A stretch of DNA of 11,290 nucleotides from Bacteroides sp. CAG:770. Its GTDB lineage: Bacteria; Bacteroidota; Bacteroidia; Bacteroidales; UBA932. The translations under genes and the position numbers were made by a program. Location of the stretch: the NCBI GenBank assembly GCA_000435075.1, contig FR890656.1, positions 6,713 to 18,002 on the forward strand. The letters run 5' to 3'. Positions 6,246 through 11,290 of this stretch are shown piece by piece (positions within the stretch are counted from its first letter, which is position 1; every line of letters starts with the position of its first letter). The notes beneath the pieces were generated by a model. The model saw nothing but the letters and a program-made list of their open reading frames with translations, did no database searches and was not told the origin of the DNA.

Positions 6246-8291
6246 TTAAAGTTCAATGCTGAGCGACACCTTGAAATTAGTCTTCGGCATAGGATAATTC
6301 AGAACCACTTCATAATCCTGCCCCAGAAGATTATTCACCTCAAGCGAAGCCTTCAAGACCTTGTCTCTAAGAGTGAACGACTTCTGGACCGACAAATCGC
6401 TTGTATAATACGGCTGGACAAGATTCCGCCTGACATTCTCTTTCTGGCTATACCTCTCCCCCGCATAAAGGAAGGTATATCCAAGACACCATCCTTTCCA
6501 ATATAGAGACACGACAGCGGTTCCGCTGTGCTCCGGGACATAGGGTATCTGATTTTTATAATATGATGAGGCAGAATCGGTTATGTCAACAGCCCTCTGC
6601 CAGGTATATTGAAGTTTAGTTACAAGGTCAATGCTGCCTGCACGGAATCCGAACGATGCCGATGCGTCAACGCCCTTGATATCGACTTTGCCGAGATTAA
6701 GCATTGTCCAGCGGAACTGCTGCCCCTTAGGATAGGCTATAATTTTGTCATTGACCTTGTTCCAATACCCGTCGGCGACAATGTCAAAGTTTCTGAAGAA
6801 TCCGCAATCAAATGATTCAGAATATTTTACACCAATGTCAGTCTGAAGTGTCCGTTCAGGTTTCAGCCAAACATTGGCGGAATTCGTATAATAAAGGTCA
6901 TTGAAAGTAGGCATCCGGAACGACCGCTTGCAGAAGCCTCTGAGATACAGTTCCTTGCCGTCAATCAAGCGGTAGGACAAGGTCAATGCCGGTGAGGCCT
7001 CGTTCCTCGACGAATCATAGAGATCAGACTTGCGGGCCCTGTCCTGAATGAAGTAGCCCAATATGCTTGCCTGCATCTTGAATCTTCCAAGATCAAGGGC
7101 AGTGGCCAGCGACAGCATTTCGGTGAAGCGGACCGGCTGCGGGAAAACGACATTGACAGACAGGAACTTGTCGGCATCGAGCCAGTTCCACTGGAAATCG
7201 AATGACATTGACACATCCCAGAAATCATTGATACTGAAAAGATTCGCCGAAGAGACATACGCTTCTTTCTGGCGGTATCTGTTCGATGTGAAGAGGGTCC
7301 GGGGGTCCTTGTCCTCATAGAACGTGTAGTCAGACGCGAATTTGGCATTGACCATGGAACGGAACCGGCGGGTCCATCCGTTCTCGAAGTGTCCCTGGAC
7401 GAAGAAGTTGTTGTCTCTCATGCGCTCCCCGTTGCTGAACACGTTGCTCACCACGGCTCCGGGAATTCCCCTATTGGAGTTATAATTATAGACGCGCATG
7501 TTCCATTTGCCGTGGGAGAGAGCCCCGTGGACCGACGCCTCGACTCTGGTGGCGCAGATGTCGCCGTTATGCCGATAGGCTGTAGTGTCGTAGGCAAGCC
7601 GCCCTCTGGAATCGTAGCCGCGGCATCTGAATTTATAACGTCCTGTTGCATTGGTCCAGCCGGCGGATATCCCGGCAGAAATCTCGTCGGAGATTTTATA
7701 AACGGTTCTGAGCGAAGGGTTTACAAGACCGAACGAGCCTGTCTTCACTGAAGCCTTGAGTGAGTATCTCCGTCCGGGAGCAAAATGGGGCTCCGACGTG
7801 GTGATATATATGGATGACGATGAGCCGAAGTCTCTGGCAGACTGGAAGATATCGCTTTTCTGTCCATTGTAGAGGCATATTTCGCCGATGTCATCCAGGG
7901 AGAACCTTCCGAGGTCCGTCTGGCCGTTCTGTGCATTTCCGAGCTGGATTCCGTCATAAAAGACAGCCACATGATTGGTTCCCAATGAACGGACATTGAC
8001 GGTTTTCAGGCCTGCAACTCCGCCATAGTCCTTAAGCTGGACTCCGGAAAAATATCTCAACGCATCTGCAACGGAGAGGCTGTTCAGACGTTCCAAATCT
8101 TTGCCGCCCAGGACCTGAGCAGGAATTGTTTCTTTGTATCTTCCTGACTGTGAATGGCCTACAATAACAGATTCTTCGAGATAGCGCACAGTGGAGTCTG
8201 ACGGCACCACAATACCCTGCTGCGCCGATAAAGGCACAACCCAAAGAAGAATCAATGTCAATGCAAATACTTGCTGCAGAATCCGTTTCAA
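6246..8291 (-). CDS. btuB: BtuB-type TonB-dependent cobalamin receptor
   Basis: This is an outer-membrane receptor for B12-type corrinoids, powered by TonB/ExbBD. I place the start at a TTG at 8289-8291, giving 681 aa. This yields a clean signal peptide, MKRILQQVFALTLILLWVV then PLSAQ, with cleavage about residue 24. The open frame extends to an ATG at 8483, but that extension is Cys/Arg-rich, unlike any receptor leader, and lies inside the riboswitch. A TonB-box-like EESVIVGHS is followed by the plug domain (about 50-165: LNSLSVADALRYFSGVQLKD, VNVRSLGTNHVAVFYDGIQL). The 22-strand barrel comes next and ends in an aromatic/hydrophobic last strand, FKVSLSIEL. The size fits the family. The gene is first in a two-gene operon with btuG. 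The receptor call is secure; cobalamin specificity follows from the riboswitch and from btuG. Confidence 0.9.
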   Translation of the reverse strand: MKRILQQVFALTLILLWVVPLSAQQGIVVPSDSTVRYLEESVIVGHSQSGRYKETIPAQVLGGKDLERLNSLSVADALRYFSGVQLKDYGGVAGLKTVNVRSLGTNHVAVFYDGIQLGNAQNGQTDLGRFSLDDIGEICLYNGQKSDIFQSARDFGSSSSIYITTSEPHFAPGRRYSLKASVKTGSFGLVNPSLRTVYKISDEISAGISAGWTNATGRYKFRCRGYDSRGRLAYDTTAYRHNGDICATRVEASVHGALSHGKWNMRVYNYNSNRGIPGAVVSNVFSNGERMRDNNFFVQGHFENGWTRRFRSMVNAKFASDYTFYEDKDPRTLFTSNRYRQKEAYVSSANLFSINDFWDVSMSFDFQWNWLDADKFLSVNVVFPQPVRFTEMLSLATALDLGRFKMQASILGYFIQDRARKSDLYDSSRNEASPALTLSYRLIDGKELYLRGFCKRSFRMPTFNDLYYTNSANVWLKPERTLQTDIGVKYSESFDCGFFRNFDIVADGYWNKVNDKIIAYPKGQQFRWTMLNLGKVDIKGVDASASFGFRAGSIDLVTKLQYTWQRAVDITDSASSYYKNQIPYVPEHSGTAVVSLYWKGWCLGYTFLYAGERYSQKENVRRNLVQPYYTSDLSVQKSFTLRDKVLKASLEVNNLLGQDYEVVLNYPMPKTNFKVSLSIEL

Positions 8292-8458
8292 TGGTATCCG
8301 TATTAAGTAAATCCGGCACAAGGCCACAACGATACCATCCCTGTCAATGCAGCAGAGACAATGAACACGCAGGCAATTGTCCGAAACCGCAGTTCCGTCC
8401 AATGCCGTCATGCACCAGCACTCCCCGTCCTCCGCAGGGCAGACCGATGGTATCAGCC
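8291..8458 (-). promoter_or_regulatory. btuB leader / candidate riboswitch expression platform with competing helices
   Basis: In the minus-strand RNA four segments can form alternative helices. Segment A1 (8489-8479, inside the aptamer next to the B12 box) is an 11-bp perfect complement of A2 (8351-8341). Segment B1 GATACCATC (8454-8446) is a 9-bp complement of B2 GATGGTATC (8339-8331). B2 can instead pair over 8 bp with C, GATACCAT (8298-8291), which includes the first base of the proposed TTG start codon. B1-B2 and B2-C exclude each other. A1-A2 would break aptamer helix P6 and crosses B1-B2. There is no terminator-like U-run, so control would be translational. Which helix belongs to the B12-bound state is inference: B2-C pairing would hide the start. 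Confidence 0.6.
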
Positions 8459-8566
8459 GCAACAGGCATTCTGACTTGTGCATTGACAGAACATATCCGT
8501 CTTCTGCATATACAGTAGCGGGAACTGCTCAGGATTCCGACCTGATTCCCCCATTACGACCGCTGC
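8459..8566 (-). ncRNA. Cobalamin riboswitch (compact, B12 box present)
   Basis: The minus-strand RNA contains the conserved cobalamin aptamer elements in order. GGGGGAATCAGG (8552-8541) is followed by GGAATCCTGAGCAG, then CCCGCTACTGT (8522-8512), and a B12 box AAGTCAGAATGCCTGTT (8477-8461) close to the AGYCMGgAgaCCkGCC consensus. Stem pairs visible are GGGAA/TTCCC and TCAGG/CCTGA. A closing stem joins GCAGCGG at the 5' end with CCTGTTGC at the 3' end, with one bulge. Between CCCGCTACTGT and the B12 box there is only one short hairpin (CAGAA/TTCTG), and the GCCACTG peripheral element of class I aptamers is missing. It precedes btuB-btuG, the expected target. Ligand-bound RNA should lower expression. 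Confidence 0.88.
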
Positions 8567-8597
8567 AAAGATAGGACAAGGCCAGTTAAAAACGAAA
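8566..8597 (-). promoter_or_regulatory. Promoter of the riboswitch-btuB-btuG operon
   Basis: The minus strand carries TATCTTTG (8573-8566), a perfect TAnnTTTG -7 box. A near-match TTTC (8597-8594) lies 20 bp upstream in place of TTTG. Transcription should start at about 8560-8562, so the aptamer occupies the very 5' end of the mRNA with almost no additional leader. Confidence 0.7.
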
Positions 8598-8638
8598 TTT
8601 TTGTCAACTTATTAAAAACTGTTTTGAAACACAAACAA

Positions 8639-8663
8639 GAGGCTGACCTTTTGGGTCAGCCTC
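8639..8663 (-). terminator. Orphan hairpin terminator
   Basis: GAGGCTGACC (8639-8648) pairs perfectly with 8654-8663 around a 5-nt loop. Read on the minus strand it is followed by TTGTTTGTGTTTC, which is U-rich, so it looks like a rho-independent terminator in that direction. No gene is recognisable upstream of it on that strand. It may insulate the btuB promoter from read-through, or be left from a lost gene. Confidence 0.6.
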
Positions 8664-8845
8664 GATTGTATAAAAACTCCGGAATATCCAAATCTTTCTA
8701 TACGATTTCTCCACCGGCAACACATTTACGATTATCCCATCGTTGCCGTTATTTTCGCAACAATTATATCACAGACTCATATTCTCCACCCCAAGACTCT
8801 ATATGACTATAAGATTAGAGTATCGAACCACACTCAAAAAGGTAA

Positions 8846-8861
8846 ATAAATATATATTTAT
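8846..8861. repeat. 16-bp perfect palindrome upstream of the HARE-HTH gene
   Basis: The sequence ATAAATATATATTTAT is its own exact reverse complement. It lies about 32 bp upstream of the -7 box at 8893-8900. It is pure A/T, so chance occurrence in this AT-rich stretch is more likely than for mixed sequence. Its position nevertheless suits an operator or an upstream promoter element. Confidence 0.35.
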
Positions 8862-8867
8862 ATTAAG

Positions 8868-8900
8868 TTTTATTTGATATTTAATAAACATATATATTTG
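8868..8900 (+). promoter_or_regulatory. Promoter of the HARE-HTH / DNA glycosylase operon
   Basis: TATATTTG (8893-8900) matches the -7 consensus exactly. Upstream are TTTG at 8873-8876 (16 bp spacing, short) and GTTTT at 8867-8871 (21 bp spacing, imperfect), so the -33 element is uncertain. Transcription starting near 8905 makes the ATG at 8916 the first usable start and excludes the upstream TTG at 8874. Confidence 0.6.
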
Positions 8901-8915
8901 CAGAAAAATTCAAAT

Positions 8916-9671
8916 ATGGAAAAGATACATACTCCATCTGAAGTTGCCGAAAACATAAAGAAAATCATTAGGCAGCAATACAAAGGCCTGAACGAATATG
9001 CTATGCATAAGAATATTACGCCAACACAGTTATACACAATACTCAACGGAAAAGAGTATATGTCATTTTATTCGGCGTTCCGATTCTATGCGGATTTTGA
9101 CTTGAATGTTGAATATTGCACGAAAGGGACGCTTCCGATGCTGTCTCCGGATCACGAGCATATGGCACTTCTGGCAGCTGCGACGGATTTTTTCTATGCT
9201 GTCAGGGATGAAGATCGGCTGCGGGATGAATACGAACTGAAATCCGGTGACATTGCCGAGGATGAAAAGCTCCGCTTCGAAAAGGCGCTGAAAAAGGCGA
9301 GGCTTGAAAAGGCTAAAGTAGGATGCCGACTGGTTGATCTGCTGAACATCGGATGGGCGGAAGATAATCCGGAATATGACATTGAAAAGCCGGTAGTTGA
9401 CGAATGCGACTCCGGAAATAGTGAACAAATAAAAAACGATATGAAACTGCACGAAGCTATTGAGAAAGTGCTGCGAGAAGCATCGACGGCACTCACATTT
9501 ACCGAAATCGCGAAACTCATAAACAGGCAGGGATTATACGCCCGAAAGGACGGTAAACCGGTGCCGGCGAGTCAGATTTCCGCAAGAGTAAAGAACTATC
9601 CTCTCCTATTTGACATTGATAGGAGTGTTTCACCAATTAAAATCAGCGTTTCAAATGACAACAAACTATAA
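8916..9671 (+). CDS. Xre-like HTH plus C-terminal HARE-HTH domain protein
   Basis: The product is 251 aa from the ATG at 8916. Residues about 22-71 look like an Xre/lambda-repressor-type helix-turn-helix (LNEYAMHKNITPTQLYTILNG then a second amphipathic helix). A charged helical linker follows (about 91-141), rich in Lys/Glu/Arg. The C-terminal 70 residues match the HARE-HTH winged-helix pattern: LHEAIEKVLREASTALTFTE, IAKLINRQGLYARKDGKPV, then ISARVKNYPLLFDID. HARE-HTH domains occur in ASXL proteins, the RNA polymerase delta subunit and restriction-linked proteins, and have been proposed to bind DNA in modification-related contexts. The product is probably a cytoplasmic DNA-binding protein. 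It overlaps the following DNA glycosylase gene by 17 nt, so the two are made together. The HARE call is from pattern recognition and fairly confident; target and function are unknown. Confidence 0.72.
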   Translation: MEKIHTPSEVAENIKKIIRQQYKGLNEYAMHKNITPTQLYTILNGKEYMSFYSAFRFYADFDLNVEYCTKGTLPMLSPDHEHMALLAAATDFFYAVRDEDRLRDEYELKSGDIAEDEKLRFEKALKKARLEKAKVGCRLVDLLNIGWAEDNPEYDIEKPVVDECDSGNSEQIKNDMKLHEAIEKVLREASTALTFTEIAKLINRQGLYARKDGKPVPASQISARVKNYPLLFDIDRSVSPIKISVSNDNKL

Positions 9672-10170
9672 ACAAGGCTTGGAGCCTCTAGTATGCAATG
9701 AACCGAAGATCCTGATACTCGGTTCCCTTCCTGGCGACATTTCCATCGAAAGCCAAGAGTATTATGCAAATCACAAGAACTTTTTCTGGAGAATCATAGC
9801 GACAATAACAGGCTCTCCTGTGCCGCTCAGCTATCCGGCAAAAAAGGAGATGCTTGCGCAAAGTCATATTGCCCTCTGGGATGTTTATGCCGCAGCAGAA
9901 CGTACTGGCAGCAGCGACGGGAATATCCGTGGCGGAGAGTTCAATGACATAGTCGGATTTATCAGAAAGAACCCGACAATATCAACAATTGTGTTCAACG
10001 GAAAAAAAGCAGCCAAGTCTTACGCGCAATACTTGAAAAAGCATCCCGACACGATAAACATAGTAGGACATCTGCACACCTGCGCATGCCCAAGCACAAG
10101 CCCGGCAATCCTCTGCACGGGACTGACTTTTGATGACTTGGTGAACAGATGGAAGGATATTTTGATTTGA
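9655..10170 (+). CDS. DNA-deoxyinosine (hypoxanthine) glycosylase, UDG family 6 type
   Basis: The 171-aa enzyme should remove hypoxanthine, the product of adenine deamination, from DNA. The motif-1 region reads LGSLPGDIS (22-30), then YYANHKNFFW (36-45), which corresponds to the family pattern GSxPGxxS...YYAxxxNxFW. Asn42 is the likely catalytic-loop Asn. LWDV (74-77), an FNGKKA segment (114-119) and the minor-groove loop PSTSPA (146-151) complete the uracil-DNA-glycosylase-superfamily signature. I chose the ATG at 9655. An alternative TTG at 9610 would add 15 residues unlike the family and lie deeper inside the upstream gene. The start lies inside the end of the HARE-HTH gene in another frame, implying translational coupling. 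The length is normal for the family. The superfamily call is strong; hypoxanthine preference over uracil is inferred from motif similarity. Confidence 0.87.
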   Translation: MTTNYKQGLEPLVCNEPKILILGSLPGDISIESQEYYANHKNFFWRIIATITGSPVPLSYPAKKEMLAQSHIALWDVYAAAERTGSSDGNIRGGEFNDIVGFIRKNPTISTIVFNGKKAAKSYAQYLKKHPDTINIVGHLHTCACPSTSPAILCTGLTFDDLVNRWKDILI

Positions 10171-10186
10171 CACAAACTTTTCTTGT

Positions 10187-10318
10187 ATGAACGGAAGACC
10201 TGCCAAAGGGCGAAAGAAAGCGCACCGACGCCGAGTTGTAGCGGCAATGGACTGCGATTTTCAAACCGGCGTCTTGAGTAACTTTGTTACATTTTCTGTA
10301 CATATCTACTACACTTAA
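10187..10318 (+). CDS. Possible 43-aa basic small ORF in a GC-rich island
   Basis: An ATG at 10187 opens 43 codons ending in TAA at 10316. The first 20 residues are strongly basic (MNGRPAKGRKKAHRRRVVAA), which recalls the N-terminus of mobilisation or DNA-binding proteins, while the rest is not distinctive. There is no promoter box immediately upstream; it would be read through from the glycosylase gene 16 nt away. It could equally be a remnant or a chance frame across a structured intergenic element. No function is proposed. Confidence 0.2.
   Translation: MNGRPAKGRKKAHRRRVVAAMDCDFQTGVLSNFVTFSVHIYYT
10227..10273. repeat. Stem-loop in the GC-rich island downstream of the glycosylase gene
   Basis: GACGCCG (10227-10233) pairs with CGGCGTC (10267-10273). 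The stem continues as GTT/AAC past a single unpaired A, giving ten pairs around a loop of about 26 nt. No U-run follows directly, but a GTAAC-TTT-GTTAC mini-hairpin (10278-10290) and ATTTTC come just after, so a composite terminator for the glycosylase operon is possible. The island 10187-10273 is about 56% GC, against about 25% in the next 75 bp. Confidence 0.45.
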
Positions 10319-10342
10319 TAAAATTTGTAGTATCTTTGTACA
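10297..10342 (+). promoter_or_regulatory. abiE promoter with overlapping imperfect inverted repeat (candidate AbiEi operator)
   Basis: The -7 box TATCTTTG (10331-10338) is an exact consensus match and would start transcription near 10343. It lies in the right arm of an inverted repeat: 17-bp arms 10297-10313 and 10326-10342 match at 14 of 17 positions (TGTACA outer, TACTACA inner) with a 12-bp spacer. AbiEi antitoxins are known to repress their own operon by binding inverted repeats at the promoter, so this is the natural operator candidate. A second -7-like TAACTTTG occurs at 10279-10286. Confidence 0.6.
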
Positions 10343-10351
10343 GATTATTTT

Positions 10352-10924
10352 ATGTATATGCGTAACACTAAACAATTCATATCATCCTCCACCATAAAAA
10401 AAGTACAAGGGAGAGGCAAATATTACAAGATGCTTGACAAGGCAAAACAGGGAGAATTGATTCAGATTCGCCGTGGCATCTACGCCACGTTAGAGCAGCT
10501 GAGCGGCAATATGATAGACATTGATATAATAGTAAAGGGGGGCATACTTTGCCTATGGTCAGCGTGGAGTATCCATAAACTTACCACATCAATGCCACAG
10601 GCATTCCATATCGCTGTTCCAAGAGGTAGAAAAGTGACAATCCCTGCATTTCCGCAGATTGAAATCCACCATTACACGGACAAAATTCTCAATGTCGGCG
10701 TGATGAAGACGACTATTGACGGCTATATCATCAATGTATATGATGCGGAAAGGAGTGTCTGTGATGCCGTGAAATTCAGAAACAAAATTGGGATTGACGT
10801 ATGTGCCGAAATAATAGGCAACTATCTTGAGCGGCCTGAAAGGAATATCTCGAAACTTATGGACTATGCAAAACTCCTCAGAGTAAACACGACTCTTGAG
10901 AAATATCTGGAGGTCAAGCTATGA
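10352..10924 (+). CDS. abiEi: AbiEi family antitoxin (type IV toxin-antitoxin)
   Basis: The 190-aa product has an N-terminal winged-helix region (about 8-55) ending in the characteristic GELIQIRRGIYA turn (44-55). A C-terminal antitoxin domain follows, with a hydrophobic core strand (GGILCLWSAWSIH), a FHIAVPRGRKV strand and a DAERSVCDAVKF segment. This order fits AbiEi-type transcriptional-regulator antitoxins of Bacteroidota. In AbiE systems the antitoxin counteracts the AbiEii nucleotidyltransferase without binding it, and represses the operon. The stop overlaps the abiEii start by ATGA, the usual arrangement. The start may be the ATG at 10352 or at 10358; both lie just behind the -7 box. 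The gene looks intact, although its partner is truncated. Confidence 0.8.
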   Translation: MYMRNTKQFISSSTIKKVQGRGKYYKMLDKAKQGELIQIRRGIYATLEQLSGNMIDIDIIVKGGILCLWSAWSIHKLTTSMPQAFHIAVPRGRKVTIPAFPQIEIHHYTDKILNVGVMKTTIDGYIINVYDAERSVCDAVKFRNKIGIDVCAEIIGNYLERPERNISKLMDYAKLLRVNTTLEKYLEVKL

Positions 10925-11205
10925 GAAAAGAATCTGTCAAAAATCACGGAAAATCTATCCGGAGCAAACTGCTTAATGTCGCCCAAAACGAAGGCATATA
11001 TTATCAGACTATCCTTACACGCTACTTTCAGGAAAGATTGATCTACAGAATATCTCAGACCCCGTATCGTCAGAACTTCTACCTGAAAGGTGGAGCTCTA
11101 ATGTACGCCCACGAGAAATTCGCAGCTAGGCCGACATTGGATATTGACTTCCTCGGCAACAATATCAGTAACGACAGCGAAAGAATCGTTGCGGCCTTTT
11201 CGTAA
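10921..11205 (+). pseudogene. abiEii: AbiEii nucleotidyltransferase toxin, truncated after the N-terminal motif
   Basis: Only 94 codons remain of a family usually near 280-300 aa. The retained part includes the nucleotidyltransferase core: FYLKGGALMYA (53-62) with the GG motif and PTLDIDFLGN (71-80) with the Asp-x-Asp pair D74/D76. After IVAAF the frame runs into SerTAA, and none of the three frames continues with family-like sequence in the remaining 85 bp. The later catalytic motifs and the C-terminal domain are therefore absent, and the product should be non-toxic if it is stable. The break coincides with a change to unrelated, GC-richer sequence, so it looks like an insertion or recombination junction rather than a simple frameshift. 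Because this is close to the window edge, an assembly join cannot be excluded. Confidence 0.75.
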
Positions 11206-11290
11206 CGAGAAAATGGCAACGCCGGTTTTTCTCTGCCCGAACGGCACCAGGAAATAGCTGTTTAGTTGCCGGAAGGCTCCGACAGAGCGT
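11199..11290. other. Junction sequence replacing the 3' part of abiEii
   Basis: The sequence from about 11199 to the window end does not continue abiEii. It contains several short complementary segments: CGTTGCG/CGTAACG (11187-11193 with 11201-11207, one G-T pair, spanning the break), GAGAAAA/TTTTCTC, GGCAAC (11215-11220)/GTTGCC (11265-11270), and CTCTG/CAGAG. A minus-strand frame is open across it from the window edge. It resembles the edge of a mobile or repeated element, but no transposase, integrase or complete terminal repeat is visible. Confidence 0.4.

Larger units (their letters stand above)
8598..8915. other. Intergenic region between divergent btuB and HARE-HTH transcription units
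   Basis: No gene is supported here. Besides the orphan terminator (8639-8663), the stretch 8664-8840 has no convincing frame, tRNA or promoter. A minus-strand frame of about 50 codons runs through it but contains the terminator hairpin and has no credible start. From about 8840 the sequence becomes extremely AT-rich and carries a 16-bp palindrome and the promoter of the downstream gene. Confidence 0.6.

Noticed and set aside
8664..8810. Minus-strand frame of about 50 codons running into the orphan hairpin
   Set aside because: There is no credible start, promoter or recognisable protein, and it overlaps the terminator stem.
8874..8915. TTG-initiated extension of the HARE-HTH protein
   Set aside because: The extension is encoded by the promoter itself (it spans TATATTTG at 8893-8900) and is not expected in the mRNA.
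10227..10273. Bulged stem considered as an integron attC site
   Set aside because: No proper GTTRRRY/RYYYAAC core pair flanks it, and there is no integrase or cassette array in view.
1..11290. CRISPR array, tRNA or rRNA genes
   Set aside because: No regularly spaced direct repeats, cloverleaf with a CCA-end context, or rRNA signature sequence was seen on reading both strands. Short, divergent cases could be missed without a tool.

Overview
The window looks like a chromosomal stretch of a Bacteroidota (probably Bacteroidales) bacterium. Five lines of evidence point this way: repeated Bacteroidota-type promoter boxes (TAnnTTTG, often with TTTG about 20 bp upstream), near absence of Shine-Dalgarno sequences, a lipoprotein with a KDD-type surface export signal, a BtuB/BtuG pair, and an AbiE module of the type seen in gut Bacteroidales. 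Genus cannot be fixed from sequence alone.

Left part (1-5020, housekeeping-like). The first bases hold the start of a divergent minus-strand gene whose product begins like a secreted protein. A plus-strand operon follows: a DUF389 membrane protein overlapping by one base with a secreted CapA-family metallophosphoesterase-like protein. Next is a PhoH-family ATPase with a textbook Bacteroidota promoter, whose correct start is an ATG at 2769. Then comes a stand-alone archaeal-type STAND-like ATPase whose promoter is wrapped around a perfect 12-bp inverted repeat. A strong bidirectional hairpin terminator closes this part.

Centre (5037-8600, minus strand). This is a vitamin B12 uptake operon: promoter, compact cobalamin riboswitch, btuB (outer-membrane TonB-dependent receptor, probable TTG start at 8291) and btuG (surface lipoprotein beta-propeller). 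The leader between the B12 box and btuB is the most interesting part of the window. It carries an 11-bp and a 9-bp perfect self-complementary pair, and a second copy of the 9-mer (8 bp long) that runs into the btuB start codon. This looks like a set of mutually exclusive helices, i.e. a readable candidate expression platform.

Right part (8600-11290, accessory-like). After an AT-rich intergenic stretch with an orphan terminator and a 16-bp palindrome comes a two-gene operon. It encodes a protein with an N-terminal Xre-like HTH and a C-terminal HARE-HTH domain, overlapping by 17 nt with a family-6 uracil-DNA-glycosylase-type deoxyinosine (hypoxanthine) DNA glycosylase. A short GC-rich structured island then precedes an AbiE toxin-antitoxin module. 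The AbiEi antitoxin gene is intact behind a dyad-symmetric promoter/operator. The AbiEii toxin gene breaks off after about 93 codons into unrelated sequence that runs to the window end. A 10-bp motif in the GC-rich island recurs inverted at the toxin breakpoint, suggesting the abiE block is bounded by mobile or repeat sequence.
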